Shown here: positions 28,545-36,857 of the stretch, piece by piece
Layout of the letters: every line of letters starts with the position of its first letter
How positions within the stretch are numbered: position 1 is the first letter of the stretch
Assembly: GCF_000337195.1 (NCBI RefSeq)
Contig: NZ_AOID01000045.1
Coordinates: 62,001 to 126,000 of the forward strand
Source: Natrinema versiforme JCM 10478
Lineage (GTDB): Archaea; Halobacteriota; Halobacteria; Halobacteriales; Natrialbaceae
Direction of reading: 5' to 3'
Length of the DNA stretch: 64,000 nt
The notes under the pieces: generated by a model
Databases searched by the model: none
What the model saw: the letters and a program-made list of their open reading frames with translations, nothing else
What the model was told of the DNA's origin: nothing
Made by a program: the position numbers and the translations under genes

Positions 28545-30146
28545 TTAACTGAATTTCTGGACGGTCACGTCGAGCGTGTCCAGATCGACGATCGGCGCGA
28601 AGCCGGCGTCGGGATCGATGTTGACGCTCTTCTGGAAGTCGGTCTGGGCCTGCCAGCAGCCGGAGTTGATCGCGAGCACGTCGTGGTACTTGCCGAAGCC
28701 GAGTTTGTGGACGTGGCCCGTATGGAAGATGTCGGGCACTTCGTCGATGATCAGGTAGTCCTTTTCTTCGGGTGCGAGCCGGGTGTGGCCCCCGAACTGG
28801 GGCGCGACGTGGCGCTTCTTGAGGAGGTGGTACATCGCCTTGTGCGGGTCGTCGTAGCTGGCTTTGTCCTCGGGCAGTTCCGCGATGACCTCGTCCAGCG
28901 ACACGCCGTGATACATCAGCACGGAGACGCCCTCAACGGTCACCATCGACGGGTTGCTCACGATCTGTGGGTCGTGGGCGGACATGATCTCTCGGAGCTC
29001 CTCGTCGAAGCCGGGCTGGGGTTCGGCGAGCCGGACCGCGTCGTGGTTGCCCGGAATCATGACGATCTCGATGTCGCCGGGGATCTTCTTCAGATGCTCG
29101 CTGAACGCCTCGTACTGCTCGTAGATGTCGACGATATCGAGCTCCTCGTCCTGGTCGGGATAGACGCCGACGCCCTCGACCATATCGCCCGCGAGCAGTA
29201 GGTACTCGACGTGTTGGGCCTCCGGCGTGTGAAGCCAGTCGGCGAAGGCGTTCCACGCGTCGGCCATGAACTCCTGACTGCCGACGTGGACGTCGCTGAT
29301 CAGCGCCGCCTGCACGTGGCGGTCCGCCGTCGACGGCTCGTGGGTCCGCGGAACGTCCGGGAAATGCATCGAGTCGACGAACGCGATCCCCGAATCGTCC
29401 GCCAGCGTTCCCTCCATCGCCAACACCTCGTCACAGAGCAGTTCCTCGACGAGGTCGGCGTAGTCCCTGTCTTTCATCACCAGCCACGGGAAGGTCCCGG
29501 TCGCGTCCTCGAGTTCGACCAGCCAGTGGCCGCTGGCCGTCGAGCGGATATCGTTGACCAGCCCGACCATCGCGACCTCGCTGCCGCCCGGCATACTCTG
29601 GATAGCCGTCGCCGGGCGGTGGTTGATCCGACCGCGCAGTTTCGATCCGAGTCGCTCGAGTCGGTCGCGAAAGACGGAGACGAAGTCGCTGTACTCGCCG
29701 GTTCCCGTACTCTGACCGGTCATGTCGCCGACGATCTCGAGGGACCGTTGGGCCGGATCTGCGGACCGGTTCGCCGACGGAGACCCCCCCGTTTCGACTG
29801 GAGATGGGTCGGCCGGTTCGCTCCCGCGGGCCCCGTCGGTTCCAGTCGAAACGGAGGGGGTGGCCGACGGGTCCGCGGGCGACGGCTCGGTCGTGGCGGC
29901 GGATCCGGCGTCGGCACCGGCATCGGTACTGGCTCCGACCGGGCCGCCCGCGCCGTCCGCTGAGAGGACGGCTTCTACGTGCTCGGTGCGGACCACGAGC
30001 GCGTCGTCGGGAATGTCCTCGAGCACGCGCTCGAGGGCCGCGCCGGGGTCCGCCGCCGACGCGAGCCGCGTCACCGCCTCGCGTTCGGCGTTGTACCCGC
30101 GGCTCGTGAGTTCGCCGACGATCCGAGCGGGGGCCTCGAGTGGCAC
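28545..30146 (-). CDS. polB: DNA polymerase II (PolD) small subunit DP1
   Basis: 533-aa DP1 subunit of the archaeal replicative polymerase PolD. The C-terminal calcineurin-like domain has ALISDVHVGS, LLAGDMVEGVG, MIPGNHDAVR, MYHGVS and HTGHVHKLG, the metal-binding set of the DP1 3'-5' exonuclease. An OB-fold precedes it. Residues about 70-150 are a low-complexity linker. GTG at 30146 (MPLEAPARIVGELTSRGYN) fits the family start; a further upstream start would add nine residues. Two inverted ORB-like boxes (29783-29802 and 29841-29861) lie in the linker-coding part. Confidence 0.95.
   Translation of the reverse strand: MPLEAPARIVGELTSRGYNAEREAVTRLASAADPGAALERVLEDIPDDALVVRTEHVEAVLSADGAGGPVGASTDAGADAGSAATTEPSPADPSATPSVSTGTDGARGSEPADPSPVETGGSPSANRSADPAQRSLEIVGDMTGQSTGTGEYSDFVSVFRDRLERLGSKLRGRINHRPATAIQSMPGGSEVAMVGLVNDIRSTASGHWLVELEDATGTFPWLVMKDRDYADLVEELLCDEVLAMEGTLADDSGIAFVDSMHFPDVPRTHEPSTADRHVQAALISDVHVGSQEFMADAWNAFADWLHTPEAQHVEYLLLAGDMVEGVGVYPDQDEELDIVDIYEQYEAFSEHLKKIPGDIEIVMIPGNHDAVRLAEPQPGFDEELREIMSAHDPQIVSNPSMVTVEGVSVLMYHGVSLDEVIAELPEDKASYDDPHKAMYHLLKKRHVAPQFGGHTRLAPEEKDYLIIDEVPDIFHTGHVHKLGFGKYHDVLAINSGCWQAQTDFQKSVNIDPDAGFAPIVDLDTLDVTVQKFS
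29783..29861. repeat. Inverted pair of ORB-like boxes inside polB
   Basis: Left box ACCCCCCCGTTTCGACTGGA (29783-29802) and right box TCCAGTCGAAACGGAGGGGG (29841-29860) are near-perfect reverse complements with the G-strings pointing outward. They resemble the boxes of the origin at 35.2-35.5 kb. They lie in the coding region for the flexible DP1 linker. Confidence 0.55.
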
Positions 30147-30371
30147 ACTCCTCGCATTCGCGAGGGAGGCCAAAAGGGTAGCGACTCGCCGTCTCAGGCG
30201 GGTGTTTGTCGGCCGTTAGCGTGGGGAATTCGGCAGCGACTGGTGAGGGCAACTGCCAGCAGTTGCATCTCCTCGGCAGCAGTAGCGGGGCGTCTGGTTC
30301 CCGCGTGCGACTCGCCCGCGAGGGCGTGTTCGTCGGAAGCTTAATGCCTCGGTCCGCGAAATCGACTGCCG

Positions 30372-31271
30372 ATGGACGGTCCCGACGGCGAACGGAACGG
30401 GAAGCGGTCCGATACTCGCGAGGAGCACTCCGAATCGGCTCCGTTTTCCGCGGATTCCCCTGCTGATCGCGATTCAGAGGCCACCGATCGCCAACCGAAG
30501 CCGGGTGCTCGAGCGCGGGCCGAGCGCGAGGAGCGGGTCACGATCGACGACGACGGCGTCGTTCGCTGGCTGCTCGAGACCGACGACTGGACGGTCACTG
30601 TGGGTCGCGACATCGCGACGTGTCTTGCCATCGTGGCCGTCAGCAGCCTCCTTCTGTTCGGTATCAGCGGCGTCTGGCCGGCCTTCGTCGCCGTCGAAAG
30701 TGGGAGCATGGAGCCGAACATCGCGCAGGGAGACCTCGTCTTTATCGCCGACGATGACCGGTTCGTGGGGGACAGTGCCGTCGCGGGAACCGGCGTGGTC
30801 ACGTTCCAGAGCGGGCAGGCGACCGATCACGAGAAGTTCGCCAATCCCGGCGACGTGATCGTCTTCATGCCGAACGGCGATCCGACCGAGACGCCGACGA
30901 TCCACCGCGCCCACTTCTGGGTCGAGGCGGGCGAAAACTGGATCGAGACGGAGGCAAATCCAGAGTTCACGAACGGCGCGACCTGCAACGAGATCGTCTC
31001 GTGTCCGGCACCGCACGACGGCTTCATTACGAAAGGCGACGCCAACGCCGGCTACGACCAACTGCCGCGGTCGGGCGCGGACACGACGGTCGTCAGCGCG
31101 GACTGGATCACCGGGAAAGCGATGGCTCGAGTCCCGTGGATCGGCGGACTCACGTTAGCGGTCGGCTCGGTGCAGTCGCTGACCGGCGTCGGCTCGATCG
31201 CTATCCTCGCCGGTACAGCAGTCGTCGCGCTCGCGCTGTTCGCGATGGCCGCCGAAAAGCGCAAGCCATGA
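30372..31271 (+). CDS. Signal peptidase I-like protein (archaeal S26B), copy 1
   Basis: 299-aa membrane serine peptidase of the archaeal/ER signalase type, which cleaves signal peptides. An acidic N-terminal tail of about 75 residues is followed by a membrane helix (LAIVAVSSLLLFGISGVWPAF), the catalytic Ser in VAVESGSMEPNI, and His in TIHRAHFW that replaces the bacterial Lys. A C-terminal helix (GSIAILAGTAVVALALFAMA) anchors it. A GCTTAATG promoter element is about 30 nt upstream. It is followed after 88 nt by a close paralogue, so the pair arose by tandem duplication. Confidence 0.88.
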   Translation: MDGPDGERNGKRSDTREEHSESAPFSADSPADRDSEATDRQPKPGARARAEREERVTIDDDGVVRWLLETDDWTVTVGRDIATCLAIVAVSSLLLFGISGVWPAFVAVESGSMEPNIAQGDLVFIADDDRFVGDSAVAGTGVVTFQSGQATDHEKFANPGDVIVFMPNGDPTETPTIHRAHFWVEAGENWIETEANPEFTNGATCNEIVSCPAPHDGFITKGDANAGYDQLPRSGADTTVVSADWITGKAMARVPWIGGLTLAVGSVQSLTGVGSIAILAGTAVVALALFAMAAEKRKP

Positions 31272-31359
31272 CGGCCGCGAGAGAACGGGACGGGCGGTCC
31301 CCGACCTCAGGCCCATCCGAACAGAAAGTTGATTGTCGGGCCTCGCAAAACGGGTGACG

Positions 31360-32337
31360 ATGAGCGGTTCTAACTCCGGGGATCCCCCGGACGAGCCCGG
31401 CGACACCGATCGCGAGCAACGGGATCGAAGCGCCGGCACGTCACAGCCACCGCCCGCCGCCGAGGAACCGTCGCGGAACGATCCACCCGCCGCCACCGCT
31501 TCCGAAGCCGACGCTGACGGCGTCACGATCGAGGACGACGGCGTTCTCCGCTGGTTTCTCCACACCGACGACGAGACCGTGGTGATGGCTCGAGACGTAC
31601 TGAGCAGCGTCGCCATCGTCGCGGCCGTCGGGCTCTTGCTGTTTGCGGTCAGCGGCATCTGGCCGCCGCTGGTCGCCGTCGAGAGCGGGAGCATGGAGCC
31701 GAACATGCACAAAGGTGATCTCATCTTCGTCGTCGACGATGACCGATTCGTCGGTGACAATCCCGCCGCCGGAACCGGCGTCGTTACGCTTGAAAACGGT
31801 CAAGAGAGCGGCCACGAGAAGTTCGGCAATCCCGGAGACGTGATCGTCTATCAACCGAACGGTGATCCATCGGAGATTCCAGTGATCCACCGCGCTCACT
31901 TCTGGGTCGAAGAGGACGAAAACTGGGTCGAAACGAAAGCCAGCGAGGAAATTGTCGGCGACGCGACCTGTACGGAAATCGCGACCTGCCCCGCAGAGCA
32001 CGCCGGCTTCGTCACGAAAGGTGACGCCAACGACGGCTACGATCAGTACGGGAACGGGATCAGCGACATCGTCAAACCCGAGTGGGTCACCGGCAAGGCG
32101 ATGTACCGAATCCCGTGGCTCGGCAACGTCCGCCTGACGTTCGACAAACTCCTCGGCGGGATGCTCGTCCCCACGTCGCCCTCGAGTCAGTCGCTACAGG
32201 ACCCGACAGCCGCGACGGTGACGCCGGCCGGTGCCGACGCTCCCGGCTTCGGGGGAGACGGTGACCTCGCCGTCGCCGCCGGCCTCGCCAGTGTCGGAGC
32301 CGGCGCTGCGGTTGCGGTCGGCCGATCACGTCGCTAG
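31360..32337 (+). CDS. Signal peptidase I-like protein (archaeal S26B), copy 2
   Basis: 325-aa paralogue of the preceding gene. It keeps VAVESGSMEPNM (catalytic Ser), VIHRAHFW (His), and FVTKGDANDGYDQY. The N-terminal acidic tail differs in sequence but is of similar length, and the C terminus is longer and Ala/Gly-rich (GLASVGAGAAVAVG). The ATG at 31360 begins MSGSNSGDPPDEPG. The two copies may differ in substrates or expression; neither is broken. Confidence 0.88.
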   Translation: MSGSNSGDPPDEPGDTDREQRDRSAGTSQPPPAAEEPSRNDPPAATASEADADGVTIEDDGVLRWFLHTDDETVVMARDVLSSVAIVAAVGLLLFAVSGIWPPLVAVESGSMEPNMHKGDLIFVVDDDRFVGDNPAAGTGVVTLENGQESGHEKFGNPGDVIVYQPNGDPSEIPVIHRAHFWVEEDENWVETKASEEIVGDATCTEIATCPAEHAGFVTKGDANDGYDQYGNGISDIVKPEWVTGKAMYRIPWLGNVRLTFDKLLGGMLVPTSPSSQSLQDPTAATVTPAGADAPGFGGDGDLAVAAGLASVGAGAAVAVGRSRR

Positions 32338-32483
32338 TTCGGCTTCCCAGCGGGACGACTCGTTTTGTCCGGTCCGTTCTTGTCGTCTGTCACGGTTCGT
32401 CGTCGCATTCGGTGTCGTCGTCCTTGCCATCATCTCGGTCGTGTTCCCTAGTCGTTCGGATGTGGCGAGCCAATGGAGCACTC

Positions 32484-32503
32484 TCGAGTGGAAGGAAGGG
32501 GGT
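32484..32503 (+). repeat. ORB-like box downstream of orc1
   Basis: TCGAGTGGAAGGAAGGGGGT, with the dyad half and G-string of an origin recognition box, 132 nt after the orc1 stop. The 32338-32634 interval holds no other supported feature. Confidence 0.45.
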
Positions 32504-32634
32504 TGCTGCACAACGCTGGTGAGAAGTGTCACCGGCTCAGTCGAAACGGGCTAGCGAGCAGTCACGATAACTGAGACACGAAAGGCAGACAACAAACGGC
32601 GGACACAGCAGCCAAGAAGCGTCGGAGACGTGTT

Positions 32635-34452
32635 TCAGTTCTCGAACCGGGCCTGAACGAACGGCTGAACGTCGTCGATGTCGCTCAGGCGGGAGTCGGA
32701 AAGGAGGACGGCCTCCGTCTCTTCGAGTGGAACGGAGAGGCTGATTTCCTTGGTTCGGCCGTATCGCCCCTTCGAGACGACGACGGCGTTGACGATTCCG
32801 AGCATGTCGAGTTCGCTGATAAGGTCGGTGACCCGCCGCTGGGTCAATACGTCCGCATCGATTTCCTCGCAGAGGCGCTTGTAGATGTTGAACACCTCGC
32901 CCGTGTTGATGCTGTGGACGCCGTTTTTCTCGAGGAGGATGATCGCGAAGAGGACGAGTTTCGACTGCGTGGGCAGGGTGCGGACGACCTCGACGACGCG
33001 GTCGAGTTCGATCTTATCCTGGGCCTGCCGGACGTGTTCCTCGACGATCGTCTCGGCTTGGGACCGCTCTGCCAGTTCGCCCGCGGTCCGCAACAGGTCC
33101 AACGCGCGTCGCGCGTCGCCGTGTTCCTGCGCGGCGAAGGCCGCACACAGCGGGATCACGTCGTCGGAGAGCGCGTTGCCCTTGAACGCGACCTCCGATC
33201 GGTGTTTGAGGATGTCCCGCAGCTGATTCGCGTCGTAGGGCGGGAAGACGATCTCCTCTTCGCCCAGCGAGGACTTGACGCGGGGATCGAGGAAGTCGGT
33301 GAACTTCAGGTCGTTCGAGATACCGATGATCGACACCCGCGAGTTCTCGAGTTCGGAGTTCATCCGCGAGAGGTTATAGAGCGTGTCGTCGCCGCTTTTC
33401 TCGACGAGTTTGTCGATCTCGTCCAACATGATGACGACGACCCGCTCGTCGTAGTCGACGGCGTCGAAGAAGACACTGTAGACCCGATCTGTCGGCCACC
33501 CGGTCATCGGTACTTCTTCGAAGGAGTCCTTGTCGGCCTCGAGTTCATCGATCCGGTCTTCGACCTCGGATCGGCTCCCGAACGGCGTCGATTCGAGGGG
33601 ATGATCCGGCGGGAGCGGGGCCGAATCCGACGTCGTCTCGTCGCGATCGAGCGGCCCGGTATCCGCCAGTTCGGGATCTGCCGCGGGCGGCGAATCTGGC
33701 GGCTGCCCCGACTCGTTGGAGGACCCCTCTGTTTCGAGTGGAAGATCGCCCGACTGAGTATCGATATCGCTGCTATCGTCTCCAGCCGAAAGATCGGTCT
33801 CCGAGACCGTCGTCTCGGTCTCTGCTCGCGTCTCCTCGCTCGAGACGAAATCGAAGGGGTCCGACGCCGTTTCCTCGCCAGTTCGATCGCTCGAGTCGGC
33901 CGCGTCAGCACGTCGGCGTTTCGCGTCGGCGTCGTACGCCTCGAGGGCGTCGAGCACCGACTCGAGGTCCGCGATTCGGTCGTCGATGCGCTCTTTGTTC
34001 TTGTCGATGAACTTGTTCGCGAGCTGTGCGAGGACCCGATACTGGGTGTCGGTGACCTCGCAGTTGATGTACTCGACGTCACACGGGACGCTGTACTTCT
34101 GGGAGGTGCTCTCGAGTTCCTTGCTGACGAACTTCGCGCTGGCGGTCTTGCCGGTTCCCGTTTTCCCGTAGATGAGAATGTTCGACGGCGTTTCGCCGCG
34201 GAGCGCGGCGACGAGAATCGTCGCCATCTTGTTGATCTGATCGCTCCGATGGGGGAGTTCGTGTGGCGTATAGGACGGGCGGAGGACTTCCTTGTTCTCG
34301 AAGATCGGTTCCCCGCTGAGAAGGTCGTCGAATAACCCTTGATTCGACTCTTCGTCGCCGAGATCCGCGTTCTCGAAATCCGTCGAGAACCCGCTCGTTC
34401 CATCGACCTCGACCTCGTCTGAGCCAGTGGTCTCTGAGTTATCGTCTGACAT
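32635..34452 (-). CDS. orc1: Orc1/Cdc6 replication initiator
   Basis: 605-aa AAA+ initiator that binds ORBs and loads the MCM helicase. Walker A is YGKTGTGKT (95-103), Walker B VVIMLDEIDKL (338-348), sensor 1 region SIIGISNDL, and the C-terminal winged helix holds the ORB contacts. Typical members are about 400 aa; here about 160 residues (155-312), acidic and Pro/Ser-rich, are inserted between Walker A and B. The gene is oriented away from the origin, and an ORB overlaps its promoter (34464-34486), so autoregulation is likely. An ORB-like box also lies in the insertion-coding part. Confidence 0.96.
   Translation of the reverse strand: MSDDNSETTGSDEVEVDGTSGFSTDFENADLGDEESNQGLFDDLLSGEPIFENKEVLRPSYTPHELPHRSDQINKMATILVAALRGETPSNILIYGKTGTGKTASAKFVSKELESTSQKYSVPCDVEYINCEVTDTQYRVLAQLANKFIDKNKERIDDRIADLESVLDALEAYDADAKRRRADAADSSDRTGEETASDPFDFVSSEETRAETETTVSETDLSAGDDSSDIDTQSGDLPLETEGSSNESGQPPDSPPAADPELADTGPLDRDETTSDSAPLPPDHPLESTPFGSRSEVEDRIDELEADKDSFEEVPMTGWPTDRVYSVFFDAVDYDERVVVIMLDEIDKLVEKSGDDTLYNLSRMNSELENSRVSIIGISNDLKFTDFLDPRVKSSLGEEEIVFPPYDANQLRDILKHRSEVAFKGNALSDDVIPLCAAFAAQEHGDARRALDLLRTAGELAERSQAETIVEEHVRQAQDKIELDRVVEVVRTLPTQSKLVLFAIILLEKNGVHSINTGEVFNIYKRLCEEIDADVLTQRRVTDLISELDMLGIVNAVVVSKGRYGRTKEISLSVPLEETEAVLLSDSRLSDIDDVQPFVQARFEN
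33723..33743 (-). repeat. ORB-like box inside orc1
   Basis: ACCCCTCTGTTTCGAGTGGA begins this box. It encodes the PLETEGS segment in the disordered insertion of Orc1, so sequence constraint by protein structure is weak there. Confidence 0.45.
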
Positions 34453-34463
34453 CCGTCATGCAG

Positions 34464-34486
34464 CACCCCCTTATTTCGAGTGGAAC
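34464..34486 (-). promoter_or_regulatory. ORB overlapping the orc1 promoter
   Basis: The box starts with CACCCCCTTATTTCGAGTGG. Read on the reverse strand it contains AAATAAGG, a TATA-like element about 22 nt before the orc1 ATG (34452). Orc1 binding here would cover the TATA element. Confidence 0.65.
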
Positions 34487-35161
34487 GCCGGACCGGGGAG
34501 CAGGAATATCGCGGTATGATGGCCTCCGTGGGATGATCCACCGTTCCAGATACCCGATTCGGGTCCAGTTGATGCAAACGAAACAGAGGAAAACCACGCT
34601 AATAAAGCCTTCCCTTCCCCCCTCGTTCCGGTCGACTGAACCGTTTCGCCGCCACGTCTATCGGTCGCTGAAAGTCACGTCCGGTGTTCGATCGCAACGC
34701 TGCCGAACGATATCGTTTGAAGATAATTATAATTGAACGTGCGTGTGAGCGACAGGAGGGTGTGTACGAGCGATAGGAGGATGTTCTCGCTCGAGACGAA
34801 ACGGGACCGGTCACGATGAAGATCAGGATGCGTGTCGATCCGCCGCTGTTCTCGTCAACTCCCGGTCGTGGTGACGACCGAAACGGTGTCCCATTGGGGA
34901 TCGTTTCGAGTCGACGGGATTCATGTGCGAAGGTCGTATCAGGATTCGACCCACTGGTTGACCGGTGGCTTCGACTCCGCCTCTATTCAGGCGATCTGTG
35001 AGTCGATGGAGAGGTGACTCATTCGGGAGGTCATATCGGATTCACGCTATGAATTCCATAAGATATCAGGTATGTTTGTGCGAGGAGACGGAGAACGATC
35101 TTGGAAATCGAATCGGAGTGTGTTCCGTGCTAACAGATGACTCTTGGAGGGGAAAGCCCCC

Positions 35162-35184
35162 CACCCCTTTGTTTCGAGTGGAAC
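35162..35184 (-). repeat. Origin recognition box, left
   Basis: Begins CACCCCTTTGTTTCGAGTGG. The G-string (on the reverse strand) points left, away from the AT-rich segment. It sits in a longer palindrome, ACAAAGGGTGGGGG being repeated inverted on its right. Confidence 0.8.
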
Positions 35185-35422
35185 GAGACAAAGGGTGGGG
35201 GAGGGGGAGAACGGGCATTTAGGACGGGAAGCTTTATTTGGATAGGCTAGAAACAGTATCCGCAGAACTAGCAGACCGAATAATTCTACTAGAGTTGTTT
35301 TTGTTGTTGCTAGTTCCTGCTAGAATCGGTTCTCATCGTTCCACGAGTTACTAGATTAGCTTCTGGGTTACTAGAACCATCTCTTTCAACCGATTCGTCC
35401 GTCTCATCCCCCTGAACGGCGG

Positions 35423-35444
35423 CTCGAGTCGAACGGAGGGTGGG
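35423..35444 (+). repeat. Degenerate origin recognition box
   Basis: Begins CTCGAGTCGAACGGAGGGTG; same orientation as the right ORB but with a base missing in the AAAC part. Confidence 0.5.
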
Positions 35445-35500
35445 AAATCCCTCCACTCACTCCCGATCAATCCGTTCGACCGGCCACGGCCTCGACAGTC

Positions 35501-35525
35501 TCCAGTTGAAACGAAGGGGTGGGGG
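35501..35525 (+). repeat. Origin recognition box, right
   Basis: Begins TCCAGTTGAAACGAAGGGGT, very close to the general archaeal ORB. The G-string points right, away from the AT-rich segment. Confidence 0.85.
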
Positions 35526-35810
35526 ATTCGAGATCGTCTCCGGAGTACTAGAATGATATTCATTCTCAGTCCCCTTTCCCTATTGCTGGCCGAGTAACTA
35601 TCACAATTCGCACTCTTCTCGAGTGAGAGCGGAGGTATCGTTCTTCGGCGACGAGTATCCCGATTATCGAAACTCGATTCGTCTCTGCGGAAACTATCTG
35701 GGGTACTAACAACTCTCTTCCATCGAATTGTCTACATGTCTGACGTAGGCTTAAGTGAGTTCAGTTTGTAGTACGCGCAACTGCACCCCGCGGTGCTGGA
35801 GGCCCCCACG

Positions 35811-36449
35811 ATGGGACTGTTCACAGAACTCAAAGATAGTATCTCTCGGGCTACGGATCGCCTGTTTTCGGAACAGGAGCCCAAACGAATCGGTATCTAC
35901 GGTCCGCCGAACGCCGGCAAGACGACGCTCGCGAACCGAATCGCGCGTGACTGGACTGGTGACGCGGTCGGCGCGGAGAGCCACGTCCCCCACGAGACGC
36001 GTCGCGCACGCAGGAAAGAAAACGTCGAGATCGAACGCGACGGCAAGACGGTAACCATCGACATCGTCGACACGCCCGGCGTGACGACGAAGGTCGACTA
36101 CGAGGAGTTCACCGACGAGATGGACGAGGAAGACGCCATCCGTCGCTCCCGCGAAGCGACCGAAGGCGTCGCCGAGGCGATGCATTGGCTGCGCGAGGAC
36201 GTCGACGGCGTCATCTACGTCCTAGACAGCGCGGAGGACCCGATCACACAGGTCAATACGATGCTGATCGGCATCGTCGAGTCTCGGGATCTCCCCGTTC
36301 TGATCTTCGCGAACAAGACCGACCTCGACGACTCGAGCGTCAAACGGATCGAGGACGCGTTCCCGCAACACAAGACCGTCCCCCTATCGGCCAAAGAGGG
36401 GGACAACATGGACGAAGTCTACGACAATATCGCGGAGTACTTCGGGTGA
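35811..36449 (+). CDS. Origin-associated Era-like GTPase (OapA-type)
   Basis: 212-aa GTP-binding protein. G1 is GPPNAGKTT, G3 DTPGVT, G4 ANKTDLDD and G5 SAKEG, a full Era/Der-type set. The ATG at 35811 (MGLFTELKDSISRATDRLF) is preferred to an upstream GTG that would add six residues. It is the first of three tightly spaced genes beside the origin. Haloarchaeal literature describes such origin-associated proteins (oapA, B, C) next to orc1 at the major oriC; a replication-linked role is inferred from context. Confidence 0.88.
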   Translation: MGLFTELKDSISRATDRLFSEQEPKRIGIYGPPNAGKTTLANRIARDWTGDAVGAESHVPHETRRARRKENVEIERDGKTVTIDIVDTPGVTTKVDYEEFTDEMDEEDAIRRSREATEGVAEAMHWLREDVDGVIYVLDSAEDPITQVNTMLIGIVESRDLPVLIFANKTDLDDSSVKRIEDAFPQHKTVPLSAKEGDNMDEVYDNIAEYFG

Positions 36450-36455
36450 CCACCG

Positions 36456-36857
36456 ATGCCAAAAGCAACTAACGCGGACGACTCCGATGCCCCCGACGGC
36501 GTCCAGATCGACCTGATCAGCGGCGAACGGATGGCCGGCATGGCAACGATGGAGAAGATCAGGATGATCTTAGACGGCGTCCACGACGGCAACATCGTCA
36601 TCTTAGAGGAAGGGCTCACCCCCGACGAGGAAAGCCGGCTCATCGAGGTCACGATGGCCGAGATCAGCCCCGACGAGTTCAACGGGATCGAGATCGAGAC
36701 CTACCCGAAATCCGAGACCCGCGACTCGTCGCTGCTCGGTCGCATCATGGGGGGTGACGAGACGGAAGCGAAGCTGACGGTAATCGGCCCGGCGAATCAG
36801 ATCGAGACGCTCCACAAGGACGAAACGCTCATCAGCGCGCTCGTGTCCCGTAACTAA
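36456..36857 (+). CDS. DUF2073 / origin-associated protein OapB-type
   Basis: 133-aa protein of the DUF2073 (OapB) family. It begins MPKATNADDSDAPDGVQIDL and has the conserved RMAGMATMEKIRMILDGVHD and ILEEGLTPDEESRLIEVTMA. It starts 6 nt after the GTPase stop, and its stop overlaps the next ATG (TAATG), so the three genes are translationally linked. The biochemical function is not known to me. Confidence 0.87.
   Translation: MPKATNADDSDAPDGVQIDLISGERMAGMATMEKIRMILDGVHDGNIVILEEGLTPDEESRLIEVTMAEISPDEFNGIEIETYPKSETRDSSLLGRIMGGDETEAKLTVIGPANQIETLHKDETLISALVSRN

Larger units (their letters stand above)
34453..35810. other. Replication origin (oriC) intergenic region
   Basis: 1.36 kb without genes, between divergent orc1 and the origin-associated GTPase gene. 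It contains ORBs at 34464-34486, 35162-35184, 35423-35444 and 35501-35525, of which the second and last are inverted with G-strings outward around an AT-rich segment (about 35220-35410), the likely unwinding element. A palindromic G-rich hairpin surrounds the left ORB (35157-35201). Eight CTAG sites fall within 305 bp. A 21-nt direct repeat unit occurs at 34747-34784. Confidence 0.85.

Noticed and set aside
30206-30466. 86-codon frame before the first signal peptidase
   Set aside because: Overlaps that gene's promoter and 5' end in another frame; no protein features.
32231-32554. Membrane-helix-like frame overlapping the 3' end of the second signal peptidase
   Set aside because: Begins inside the peptidase gene in another frame, and only about 20 residues look hydrophobic; no start codon with promoter was seen.
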